Positions 23,201 to 38,898 of a DNA stretch of 64,000 nucleotides are shown here, piece after piece. The DNA comes from Ptiloglossa arizonensis (lineage: Eukaryota; Arthropoda; Insecta; Hymenoptera; Colletidae), in contig NW_027479285.1 of the NCBI RefSeq assembly GCF_051014685.1, forward strand, positions 100,871 to 164,870, in the 5' to 3' direction. Every line of letters begins with the position of its first letter. The stretch's first letter is position 1. Below the pieces are notes generated by a model. The model did no database searches, was not told the origin of the DNA, and was given only the letters and a program-made list of their open reading frames with translations. A program made the position numbers and the translations under genes.

Positions 23201-25626
23201 TAACGTATAACGTATAACGTATAACGTATAACGTATAACGTATAACGTATAACGTATAACGTATAACGTATAACGTATAACGTATAACGTATAATGTATA
23301 ACGTATAACGTATAACGTATAACGTATAACGTATAACGTATAACGTACAACGTATAACGTATAACGTATATCCTATAACGCATAACGTATAACGTATAAC
23401 GTATAACGTATAACGTATAACGTATAACGTATAACGTATATCGTATAACGTATAACGTATAACGTATAACGTATAACGTATGTCGTATAACGTATAACGT
23501 ATAACGTATAACGTATAACGTATAACGTATAACGTATAACATATAACGTATAACGTATAACGATTAACGTAAAACGTATGACGTATTACATATTACGTAT
23601 AACGTATAACGTATAACGTATAACGTATAACGTATAACGTATAACGTATTACGTATAACGTATAACGTATAACGTATAACGTATAACGTATAACGTATAA
23701 CGTATGTCGTATAACGTATAACGTATAACGTATAACGTATAACGTATAACGTATAACGTATAACGTATAACGTATAACGTATAACGTATAACGTATAACG
23801 TATAACGTATAACGTACAACGTATAACGTATAACGTATATCCTATAACGCATAACGTATAACGTATAACGTATAACGTATAACGTATAACGTATAACGTA
23901 TAACGTATGTCGTATAACGTATAACGTATAACGTATAACGTATAACGTATAAGGTATAACGTATAACGTATAACGTATAACGTATAACGTATAACGTATA
24001 ACGTATAACGTATAACGTATAACGTATAACGTATAACGTATAACGTATAACGTATAACGTACAATGTATAACGTATAACGTATAACGTATAACGTATAAC
24101 GTATAACGTATAACGTATAACGTACAACGTATAACGTATAACGTATATCCTATAACGCATAACGTATAACGTATAACGTATAACGTATAACGTATAACGT
24201 ATAACGTATAACGTATAACGTATTACGTATAACGTATAACGTATAACGTATAACGTATAACGTATAACGTATAACGTATAACGTATAACGTATAACGTAT
24301 AACGTATAACGTATAACGTATAACGTATAACGTATAACGTATAACGTATAACGTATAACGTATAACGTATAACGTATTACGTATAACGTATAACGTATAA
24401 CGTATAACGTATAACGTATAACGTATAACGTATAACGTATAACGTATAACGTATAACGTATGTCGTATAACGTATAACGTATAACGTATAACGTATAACG
24501 TATAACGTATAACGTATAACGTATAACGTATAACGTATAACGTACAACGTATAACGTATAACGTATATCCTATAACGCATAACGTATAACGTATAACGTA
24601 TAACGTATAACGTATAACGTATAACGTATAACGTATGTCGTATAACGTATAACGTATAACGTATAACGTATAACGTATAACGTATAACGTATAACGTATA
24701 ACGTATAACGTATAACGTATGACGTATAACGTATAACGTATAACGTATAACGTATAACGTACAACGTATAACGTATAACGTATATCCTATAACGCATAAC
24801 GTATAACGTATAACGTACAACGTATAACGTATGACGTATATCCTATAACGCATAACGTATAACGTATAACGTATAACGTATAACGTATAACGTATAACGT
24901 ATAACGTATGTCGTATAACGTATAACGTATAACGTATAACGTATAACGTATATCGTATAACGTATAACGTATAACGTATAACGTATAACGTATAACGTAT
25001 GTCGTATAACGTGTAACGTATAACGTATAACGTATAACGTATGTCGTATAACGTATAACGTATAACGTATAACGTATAACGTATAACGTACAACGTATAA
25101 CGTATAACGTATATCCTATAACGCATAACGTATAACGTATAACGTATAACGTATAACGTATAACGTATAACGTATGTCGTATAACGTATAACGTATAACG
25201 TATAACGTATAACGTATATCGTATAACGTATAACGTATAACGTATTACGTATAACGTATAACGTATGTCGTATAACGTATAACGTATAACGTATAACGTA
25301 TAACGTATAACGTATAACGTATAACGTATAACGTATAACGTATAACGTATAACGTATAACGTATGTCGTATAACGTATAACGTATAACGTATAACGTATA
25401 ACGTATAACGTATAACGTATAACGTATAAGGTATAACGTATAACGTATAACGTATAACGTATAACGTATAACGTATAACGTATAACGTATAACGTATAAC
25501 GTATAACGTATAACGTATAACGTATAACGTATAACGTATAACGTATAACGTATAATGTATAACGTATAACGTATAACGTATAACGTATAACGTATAACGT
25601 ACAACGTATAACGTATAACGTATATC

Positions 25627-28600
25627 CTATAACGCATAACGTATAACGTATATCGTACAACGTATAACGTATAACGTATATCCTATAACGTATAACGTAT
25701 AACGTATAACGTATAACGTATAACGTATAACGTATGTCGTATAACGTATAACGTATAACGTATAACGTATAACGTATATCGTATAACGTATAACGTATAA
25801 CGTATAACGTATAACGTATAACGTATAACGTATGTCGTATAACGTGTAACGTATAACGTATAACGTATAACGTATAACGTATAACGTATAACGTATAACG
25901 TATAACGTATAACGTATAACGTATAACGTATAACGTATAATGTATAACGTATAACGTATAACGTATAACGTATAACGTATAACGTACAACGTATAACGTA
26001 TAACGTATATCCTATAACGCATAACGTATAACGTACAACGTATAACGTATAACGTATAACGTATGTCGTATAACGTATAACGTATAACGTATAACGTATA
26101 ACGTATAACGTACAACGTATAACGTATAACGTATATCCTATAACGCATAACGTATAACGTATAACGTACAACGTATAACGTATATCCTATAACGCATAAC
26201 GTATAACGTATAACGTATAACGTATAACGTATAACGTATAACGTATGTCGTATAACGTATAACGTATAACGTATATCGTATAACGTATAACGTATAACGT
26301 ATAACGTATAACGTATAACGTATGTCGTATAACGTATAACGTATAACGTATAACGTATAACGTATAACGTATAACGTATAACGTATAACGTATAACGTAC
26401 AACGTATAACGTATAACGTATAACGTATAATGTATAACGTATAACGTATAACGTATAACGTATAACGTATAACGTATAACGTATAACGTATAACGTATAA
26501 CGTATAACGTATAACGTATAACGTATAACGTATAATGTATAACGTATAACGTATAAGGTATAACGTATAACGTATAGCGTATAACGTATAACGTATAACG
26601 TATAACGTATAACGTATAACGTCCAACGTATAACGTATAACGTATATCCTATAACGCATAACGTATAACGTATAACGTATAACGTATAACGTATAACGTA
26701 TAACGTATAACGTATAACGTATATCGTATAACGTATAACGTATAACGTATAACGTATAACGTATGTCGTATAACGTATAACGTATAACGTATAACGTATA
26801 ACGTATGTCGTATAACGTATAACGTATAACGTATAACGTATAACGTATAACGTATAACGTATAACGTATAACGTATAACGTATAACGTATAACGTATAAC
26901 GTATAACGTATAACGTATAATGTATAACGTATAACGTATAACGTATAATGTATAACGTATAACGTATAACGTATAACGTATAACGTATAGCGTATAACGT
27001 ATAACGTATAACGTATAACGTATAACGTATAACGTCCAACGTATAACGTATAACGTATAACGTATAACGTATAACGTATAACGTACAACGTTTAACGTAT
27101 AACGTATAACGTATAACGTATATCCTATAACGCATAACGTATAACGTATAACGTATAACGTATAACGTATAACGTATAACGTATAACGTATAACGTATAA
27201 CGTATAACGTATATCCTATAACGCATAACGTATAACGTATAACGTACAACGTATAACGTATAACGTATATCCTATAACGCATAACGTATAACGTATAACG
27301 TATAACGTATAACGTATAACGTATAACGTATAACGTATAACGTATAACGTATAACGTATAACGTATAACGTATAACGTATAACGTATAACGTACAACGTA
27401 TAACGTATAACGTATATCCTATAACGCATAACGTATAACGTATAACGTATAACGTATAACGTATAACGTATAACGTATAACGTATAACGTATAACGTATA
27501 ACGTATAACGTATAACGTATAACGTATGTCGTATAACGTATAACGTATAACGTATAACGTATAACGTATAACGTATAACGTATAAGGTATAACGTATAAC
27601 GTATAACGTATAACGTATAACGTATAACGTATAGCGTATAACGTATAACGTATAACGTATAACGTATAACGTATAACGTCCGACGTATAACGTATAACGT
27701 ATAACGTATAACGTATAACGTATAACGTACAACGTTTAACGTATAACGTATAACGTATAACGTATATCCTATAACGCATAACGTATAACGTATAACGTAT
27801 AACGTATAACGTATAACGTATAACGTATAACGTATAACGTATAACGTATAACGTATAACGTATAACGTATAACGTATAACGTATAACGTATAACGTATAA
27901 CGTATAACGTATAATGTATAACGTATAACGTATAACGTATAACGTATAACGTATAACGTATAACGTATAACGTATGTCGTATAACGTATAACGTATAACG
28001 TATAACGTATAACGTATATCGTATAACGTATAACGTATAACGTATAACGTATAACGTATAACGTATGTCGTATAACGTGTAACGTATAACGTATAACGTA
28101 TAACGTATAACGTATAACGTATAACGTATAACGTATAACGTATAACGTATAACGTATAACGTATAATGTATAACGTATAACGTATAACGTATAACGTATA
28201 ACGTATAACGTACAACGTATAACGTATAACGTATATCCTATAACGCATAACGTATAACGTACAACGTATAACGTATAACGTATAACGTATGTCGTATAAC
28301 GTATAACGTATAACGTATAACGTATAACGTATAACGTACAACGTATAACGTATAACGTATATCCTATAACGCATAACGTATAACGTATAACGTACAACGT
28401 ATAACGTATAACGTATATCCTATAACGCATAACGTATAACGTATAACGTATAACGTATAACGTATAACGTATAACGTATGTCGTATAACGTATAACGTAT
28501 AACGTATAACGTATAACGTATATCGTATAACGTATAACGTATAACGTATAACGTATAACGTATAACGTATAACGTATGTCGTATAACGTATAACGTATAA

Positions 28601-30600
28601 CGTATAACGTATAACGTATAACGTATAACGTATAACGTATAACGTACAACGTATAACGTATAACGTATAACGTATAATGTATAACGTATAACGTATAACG
28701 TATAACGTATAACGTATAACGTATAACGTATAACGTATAACGTATAACGTATAACGTATAACGTATAACGTATAACGTATAACGTATAACGTATAATGTA
28801 TAACGTATAACGTATAAGGTATAACGTATAACGTATAGCGTATAACGTATAACGTATAACGTATAACGTATAACGTATAACGTCCAACGTATAACGTATA
28901 ACGTATATCCTATAACGCATAACGTATAACGTATAACGTATAACGTATAACGTATAACGTATAACGTATAACGTATAACGTATATCGTATAACGTATAAC
29001 GTATAACGTATAACGTATAACGTATGTCGTATAACGTATAACGTATAACGTATAACGTATAACGTATGTCGTATAACGTATAACGTATAACGTATAACGT
29101 ATAACGTATGACGTATAACGTATAACGTATAACGTATAACGTATAACGTATAACGTATAACGTATAACGTATAACGTATAATGTATAACGTATAACGTAT
29201 AACGTATAATGTATAACGTATAACGTATAACGTATAACGTATAACGTATAGCGTATAACGTATAACGTATAACGTATAACGTATAACGTATAACGTCCAA
29301 CGTATAACGTATAGCGTATAACGTATAACGTATAACGTATAACGTACAACGTTTAACGTATAACGTATAACGTATAACGTATATCCTATAACGCATAACG
29401 TATAACGTATAACGTATAACGTATAACGTATAACGTATAACGTATAACGTATAACGTATAACGTATAACGTATATCCTATAACGCATAACGTATAACGTA
29501 TAACGTACAACGTATAACGTATAACGTATATCCTATAACGCATAACGTATAACGTATAACGTATAACGTATAACGTATAACGTATAACGTATAACGTATA
29601 ACGTATAACGTATAACGTATAACGTATAACGTATAACGTATAACGTACAACGTATAACGTATAACGTATATCCTATAACGCATAACGTATAACGTATAAC
29701 GTATAACGTATAACGTATAACGTATAACGTATAACGTATAACGTATAACGTATAACGTATGTCGTATAACGTATAACGTATAACGTATAACGTATAACGT
29801 ATAACGTATAACGTATAAGGTATAACGTATAACGTATAACGTATAACGTATAACGTATAACGTATAGCGTATAACGTATAACGTATAACGTATAACGTAT
29901 AACGTATAACGTCCGACGTATAACGTATAACGTATAACGTATAACGTATAACGTATAACGTACAACGTTTAACGTATAACGTATAACGTATAACGTATAT
30001 CCTATAACGCATAACGTATAACGTATAACGTATAACGTATAACGTATAACGTATAACGTATAACGTATAACGTATAACGTATAACGTATAACGTATAACG
30101 TATAACGTATAACGTATAACGTATAACGTATAACGTATAATGTATAACGTATAACGTATAACGTATAACGTATAACGTATAACGTATAACGTATAACGTA
30201 TGTCGTATAACGTATAACGTATTACGTATAACGTATAACGTATATCGTATAACGTATAACGTATAACGTATAACGTATAACGTATAACGTATGTCGTATA
30301 ACGTGTAACGTATAACGTATAACGTATAACGTATAACGTATAACGTATAACGTATAACGTATAACGTATAACGTATAACGTATAACGTATAATGTATAAC
30401 GTATAACGTATAACGTATAACGTATAACGTATAACGTACAACGTATAACGTATAACGTATATCCTATAACGCATAACGTATAACGTACAACGTATAACGT
30501 ATAACGTATAACGTATGTCGTATAACGTATAACGTATAACGTATAACGTATAACGTATAACGTACAACGTATAACGTATAACGTATATCCTATAACGCAT
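25627..30600. repeat. Higher-order repeat, period about 2.23-2.26 kb
   Basis: Matching variant landmarks recur at offsets of 2,261 (27088 and 29349), 2,233 (27732 and 29965) and 2,226 bp (28374 and 30600), all multiples of 7. Copies differ by gain or loss of whole units and by a few variants, so they are older than the exact duplications elsewhere. Outer limits are approximate. Confidence 0.6.
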
Positions 30601-31414
30601 AACGTATAACGTATAACGTACAACGTATAACGTATAACGTATATCCTATAACGCATAACGTATAACGTATAAGGTATAACGTATAACGTACAACGTATAA
30701 CGTATAACGTATAACGTATGTCGTATAACGTATAACGTATAACGTATAACGTATAACGTATAACGTACAACGTATAACGTATAACGTATATCCTATAACG
30801 CATAACGTATAACGTATAACGTACAACGTATAACGTATAACGTATATCCTATAACGCATAACGTATAACGTATAACGTACAACGTATAACGTATAACGTA
30901 TATCCTATAACGCATAACGTATAACGTATAACGTATAACGGATAACGTATAACGTATAACGTATGTCGTATAACGTATAACGTATAACGTATAACGTATA
31001 ACGTATATCGTATAACGTATAACGTACAACGTATAACGTATAACGTATAACGTATGTCGTATAACGTATAACGTATAACGTATAACGTATAACGTATAAC
31101 GTACAACGTATAACGTATAACGTATATCCTATAACGCATAACGTATAACGTATAACGTACAACGTATAACGTATAACGTATATCCTATAACGCATAACGT
31201 ATAACGTATAACGTACAACGTATAACGTATAACGTATATCCTATAACGCATAACGTATAACGTATAACGTATAACGGATAACGTATAACGTATAACGTAT
31301 GTCGTATAACGTATAACGTATAACGTATAACGTATAACGTATATCGTATAACGTATAACGTATAACGTATAACGTATAACGTATAACGTATAACGTATAA
31401 CGTATAACGTATAA
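30565..31414. repeat. 931-bp-offset duplication, copy 1
   Basis: Variant order, including the rare GGATAACG unit at about 30940 and 31276, recurs exactly 931 bp (133 units) downstream. Identity ends near 31415, where copy 2 has an AAGGT unit. Confidence 0.8.
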
Positions 31415-31495
31415 CGTATGTCGTATAACGTATAACGTATAACGTATAACGTATAACGTATATCGTATAACGTATAACGTATAACGTATAACGTA

Positions 31496-32345
31496 CAACG
31501 TATAACGTATAACGTATATCCTATAACGCATAACGTATAACGTATAACGTACAACGTATAACGTATAACGTATATCCTATAACGCATAACGTATAACGTA
31601 TAAGGTATAACGTATAACGTACAACGTATAACGTATAACGTATAACGTATGTCGTATAACGTATAACGTATAACGTATAACGTATAACGTATAACGTACA
31701 ACGTATAACGTATAACGTATATCCTATAACGCATAACGTATAACGTATAACGTACAACGTATAACGTATAACGTATATCCTATAACGCATAACGTATAAC
31801 GTATAACGTACAACGTATAACGTATAACGTATATCCTATAACGCATAACGTATAACGTATAACGTATAACGGATAACGTATAACGTATAACGTATGTCGT
31901 ATAACGTATAACGTATAACGTATAACGTATAACGTATATCGTATAACGTATAACGTACAACGTATAACGTATAACGTATAACGTATGTCGTATAACGTAT
32001 AACGTATAACGTATAACGTATAACGTATAACGTACAACGTATAACGTATAACGTATATCCTATAACGCATAACGTATAACGTATAACGTACAACGTATAA
32101 CGTATAACGTATATCCTATAACGCATAACGTATAACGTATAACGTACAACGTATAACGTATAACGTATATCCTATAACGCATAACGTATAACGTATAACG
32201 TATAACGGATAACGTATAACGTATAACGTATGTCGTATAACGTATAACGTATAACGTATAACGTATAACGTATATCGTATAACGTATAACGTATAACGTA
32301 TAACGTATAACGTATAACGTATAACGTATAACGTATAACGTATAA
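31496..32345. repeat. 931-bp-offset duplication, copy 2
   Basis: Partner of 30565-31414, with GGATAACG units at about 31871 and 32207. Landmarks compared are identical, which suggests a recent event. Confidence 0.8.
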
Positions 32346-33411
32346 GGTATAACGTATAACGTATAACGTATAACGTATAACGTATAACGTATAACGTATA
32401 ACGTATAACGTATGTCGTATAACGTATAACGTATAACGTATAACGTATAACGTATATCGTATAACGTATAACGTATAACGTATAACGTATAACGTATAAC
32501 GTATGTCGTATAACGTGTAACGTATAACGTATAACGTATAACGTATAACGTATAACGTATAACGTATAACGTATAACGTATAACGTATAACGTATAACGT
32601 ATAACGTATAACGTATAATGTATAACGTATAACGTATAACGTATAACGTATAACGTATAACGTATAACGTATAACGTATAACGTATAACGTATAACGTAT
32701 AACGTATAACGTATAACGTATAACGTATAACGTATGTCGTATAACGTATAACGTATAACGTATAACGTATAACGTATAAAGTATAACGTATAAGGTGTAA
32801 CGTATAACGTATAACGTATAACGTATAACGTATAACGTATAACGTATTACGTATAACGTGTAACGTATAACGTATAACGTATAACGTATAACGTATAACG
32901 TATAACGTATAATGTATAACGTATAACGTATAACGTATAACGTATAACGTATAACGTACAACGTATAACGTATAACGTATATCCTATAACGCATAACGTA
33001 TAACGTATAACGTATAACGTATAACGTATAACGTATAACGTATAACGTATAACGTATATCGTATAACGTATAACGTATAACGTATAACGTATAACGTATG
33101 TCGTATAACGTATAACGTATAACGTATAACGTATAACGTATAACGTATAACGTATAACATATAACGTATAACGTATAACGATTAACGTAAAACGTATGAC
33201 GTATTACATATTACGTATAACGTATAACGTATAACGTATAACGTATAACGTATAACGTATAACGTATTACGTATAACGTATAACGTATAACGTATAACGT
33301 ATAACGTATAACGTATAACGTATGTCGTATAACGTATAACGTATAACGTATAACTTATAACGTATAACGTATAACGTATAACGTATAACGTATAACGTAT
33401 AACGTATAACG

Positions 33412-35364
33412 TATAACGTATAACGTATAACGTATAACGTATAACGTATAACGTATAACGTATAACGTATAACGTACAACGTATAACGTATAACGTATAT
33501 CCTATAACGCATAACGTATAACGTATAACGTATAACGTATAACGTATAACGTATAACGTATAACGTATTACGTATAACGTATAACGTATAACGTATAACG
33601 TATAACGTATAACGTATAACGTATAACGTATAACGTATAACGTATAACGTATAACGTATGTCGTATAACGTATAACGTATAACGTATAACGTATAACGTA
33701 TATCGTATAACGTATAACGTATAACGTATAACGTATAACGTATAACGTATGTCGTATAACGTGTAACGTATAACGTATAACGTATAACGTATAACGTATA
33801 ACGTATAACGTATAACGTATAACGTATAACGTATAACGTATAACGTATAATGTATAACGTATAACGTATAACGTATAACGTATAACGTATAACGTACAAC
33901 GTATAACGTATAACGTATATCCTATAACGCATAACGTATAACATACAACGTATAACGTATAACGTATAACGTATGTCGTATAACGTATAACGTATAACGT
34001 ATAACGTATAACGTATAACGTATAACGTATAACGTATAACGTATAACGTATAACGTATAACGTACAACGTATAACGTATAACGTATATCCTATAACGCAT
34101 AACGTATAACGTATAACGTATAACGTATAACGTATAACGTATAACGTATAACGTATAACGTATAACGTATGTCGTATAACGTATAACGTATAACGTATAA
34201 CGTATAACGTATAACGTATAACGTATAAGGTATAACGTATAACGTATAACGTATAACGTATAACGTATAACGTATAACGTATTACGTATAACGTATAACG
34301 TATAACGTATAACGTATAACGTATAACGTATAACGTATAACGTATAATGTATAACGTATAACGTATAAGGTATAACGTATAACGTATGACGTATAACGTA
34401 TAACGTATAACGTATAACGTATTACGTATAACGTATAACGTATAACGTATAACGTATAACGTATAACGTATAACGTATAACGTATAACGTATAATGTATA
34501 ACGTATAACGTATAACGTATAACGTATAACGTATAACGTACAACGTATAACGTATAACGTATAACGTATATCCTATAACGCATAACGTATAACGTATAAC
34601 GTATAACGTATAACGTATAACGTATAACGTATAACGTATAACGTATATCGTATAACGTATAACGTATAACGTATAACGTATAACGTATGTCGTATAACGT
34701 ATAACGTATAACGTATAACGTATAACGTATAACGTATAACGTATAACATATAACGTATAACGTATAACGATTAACGTAAAACGTATGACGTATTACATAT
34801 TACGTATAACGTATAACGTATAACGTATAACGTATAACGTATAACGTATAACGTATTACGTATAACGTATAACGTATAACGTATAACGTATAACGTATAA
34901 CGTATAACGTATGTCGTATAACGTATAACGTATAACGTATAACGTATAACGTATAACGTATAACGTATAACGTATAACGTATAACGTATAACGTATAACG
35001 TATAACGTATAACGTACAACGTATAACGTATAACGTATATCCTATAACGCATAACGTATAACGTATAACGTATAACGTATAACGTATAACGTATAACGTA
35101 TAACGTATGTCGTATAACGTATAACGTATAACGTATAACGTATAACGTATAAGGTATAACGTATAACGTATAACGTATAACGTATAACGTATAACGTATA
35201 ACGTATAACGTATAACGTATAACGTATAACGTATAACGTATAACGTATAACGTATTACGTATAACGTATAACGTATAACGTATAACGTATAACGTATAAC
35301 GTATAACGTATAACGTATAATGTATAACGTATAACGTATAACGTATAACGTATAACGTATAACG
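33412..35364. repeat. 1,953-bp higher-order repeat, copy 1
   Basis: Every landmark checked recurs 1,953 bp (279 units) later: GATTAACG 34769, TATGTCG 34911, TACAACG 35015, AAGGT 35151, TATTACG 35253 and AATGT 35319. It also includes the rare AACATACAACG site near 33950. The left limit is approximate. Confidence 0.8.
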
Positions 35365-37317
35365 TACAATGTATAACGTATAACGTATAACGTATAACGT
35401 ATAACGTATAACGTATAACGTATAACGTACAACGTATAACGTATAACGTATATCCTATAACGCATAACGTATAACGTATAACGTATAACGTATAACGTAT
35501 AACGTATAACGTATAACGTATTACGTATAACGTATAACGTATAACGTATAACGTATAACGTATAACGTATAACGTATAACGTATAACGTATAACGTATAA
35601 CGTATAACGTATGTCGTATAACGTATAACGTATAACGTATAACGTATAACGTATATCGTATAACGTATAACGTATAACGTATAACGTATAACGTATAACG
35701 TATGTCGTATAACGTGTAACGTATAACGTATAACGTATAACGTATAACGTATAACGTATAACGTATAACGTATAACGTATAACGTATAACGTATAACGTA
35801 TAATGTATAACGTATAACGTATAACGTATAACGTATAACGTATAACGTACAACGTATAACGTATAACGTATATCCTATAACGCATAACGTATAACATACA
35901 ACGTATAACGTATAACGTATAACGTATGTCGTATAACGTATAACGTATAACGTATAACGTATAACGTATAACGTATAACGTATAACGTATAACGTATAAC
36001 GTATAACGTATAACGTACAACGTATAACGTATAACGTATATCCTATAACGCATAACGTATAACGTATAACGTATAACGTATAACGTATAACGTATAACGT
36101 ATAACGTATAACGTATAACGTATGTCGTATAACGTATAACGTATAACGTATAACGTATAACGTATAACGTATAACGTATAAGGTATAACGTATAACGTAT
36201 AACGTATAACGTATAACGTATAACGTATAACGTATTACGTATAACGTATAACGTATAACGTATAACGTATAACGTATAACGTATAACGTATAACGTATAA
36301 TGTATAACGTATAACGTATAAGGTATAACGTATAACGTATGACGTATAACGTATAACGTATAACGTATAACGTATTACGTATAACGTATAACGTATAACG
36401 TATAACGTATAACGTATAACGTATAACGTATAACGTATAACGTATAATGTATAACGTATAACGTATAACGTATAACGTATAACGTATAACGTACAACGTA
36501 TAACGTATAACGTATAACGTATATCCTATAACGCATAACGTATAACGTATAACGTATAACGTATAACGTATAACGTATAACGTATAACGTATAACGTATA
36601 TCGTATAACGTATAACGTATAACGTATAACGTATAACGTATGTCGTATAACGTATAACGTATAACGTATAACGTATAACGTATAACGTATAACGTATAAC
36701 ATATAACGTATAACGTATAACGATTAACGTAAAACGTATGACGTATTACATATTACGTATAACGTATAACGTATAACGTATAACGTATAACGTATAACGT
36801 ATAACGTATTACGTATAACGTATAACGTATAACGTATAACGTATAACGTATAACGTATAACGTATGTCGTATAACGTATAACGTATAACGTATAACGTAT
36901 AACGTATAACGTATAACGTATAACGTATAACGTATAACGTATAACGTATAACGTATAACGTATAACGTACAACGTATAACGTATAACGTATATCCTATAA
37001 CGCATAACGTATAACGTATAACGTATAACGTATAACGTATAACGTATAACGTATAACGTATGTCGTATAACGTATAACGTATAACGTATAACGTATAACG
37101 TATAAGGTATAACGTATAACGTATAACGTATAACGTATAACGTATAACGTATAACGTATAACGTATAACGTATAACGTATAACGTATAACGTATAACGTA
37201 TAACGTATTACGTATAACGTATAACGTATAACGTATAACGTATAACGTATAACGTATAACGTATAACGTATAATGTATAACGTATAACGTATAACGTATA
37301 ACGTATAACGTATAACG
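35365..37317. repeat. 1,953-bp higher-order repeat, copy 2
   Basis: Directly follows copy 1 with landmarks at +1,953 bp (for example GATTAACG 36722, AAGGT 37104, AATGT 37272, AACATACAACG near 35890). It diverges near 37318, where TACAACG replaces the TACAATG found after copy 1. Confidence 0.8.
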
Positions 37318-38898
37318 TACAACGTATAACGTATAACGTATAACGTATATCCTATAACGCATAACGTATAACGTATAACGTATAACGTATAACGTATAAC
37401 GTATAACGTATAACGTATAACGTATATCGTATAACGTATAACGTATAACGTATAACGTATAACGTATAACGTATAACGTATAACGTATAACGTATAACGT
37501 ATAACGTATAACGTACAACGTATAACGTATAACGTATATCCTATAACGCATAACGTATAACGTATAACGTATAACGTATAACGTATAACGTATAACGTAT
37601 AACGTATGTCGTATAACGTATAACGTATAACGTATAACGTATAACGTATAACGTATAACGTATAAGGTATAACGTATAACGTATAACGTATAACGTATAA
37701 CGAATAACGTATAACGTATAACGTATAACGTATAACGTATAACGTATAACGTATAACGTATAACGTATAACGTATAACGTACAATGTATAACGTATAACG
37801 TATAACGTATAACGTATAACGTATAACGTATAACGTACAACGTATAACGTATAACGTATATCCTATAACGCATAACGTATAACGTATAACGTATAACGTA
37901 TAACGTATAACGTATAACGTATAACGTATTACGTATAACGTATAACGTATAACGTATAACGTATAACGTATAACGTATAACGTATAACGTATAACGTATA
38001 ACGTATAACGTATGTCGTATAACGTATAACGTATAACGTATAACGTATTACATATTACGTATATCGTATAACGTATAACGAATAACGTATAACGTATAAC
38101 GTATAACGTATACCGTATAACGTATAACGTATAACGTATTACGTATAACGTATAACGTATAACGTATAACGTATAACGTATAACGTATAACGTATAACGT
38201 ATAACGTATAACGTATAACGTATAACGTATGTCGTATAACGTATAACGTATAACGTATAACGTATAACGTATAACGTATAACGTATAATGTATAACGTAT
38301 AACGTATAACGTATAACGTATAACGTATAACGTACAACGTATAACGTATAACGTATATCCTATAACGCATGACGTATAACGTATAACGTATAACGTATGA
38401 CGTATAACGTATAACGTACAACGTATAACGTATAACGTACAACGTATAACGTATAACGTATAACGTATAACTTATATCCTATAACGCATAACGTATAACG
38501 TATAACGTATAACGTATAACGTATAACGTATAACGCATAACGTATAACGTATAACGTATAACGTATAACGTATAACGTATAACGTATAACGTATAACGTA
38601 TAACGTATAACGTATAACGTATATCCTATAACGCATAACGTATAACGTATAACGTATAACGTATAACGTATAACGTATAACGTATAACGTATAACGTATA
38701 ACGTATAACGTATAACGTATAACGTATAACGTATAACGTATAACGTATAACGTATAACGTATAACGTATAACGTATAACGTATGTCGTATAACGTATAAC
38801 GTATAACGTATAACGTATAACGTATAACGTATAACGTATAACGTATAACGTATAACGTATAACGTATAACGTACAACGTATAACGTATAACGTATATC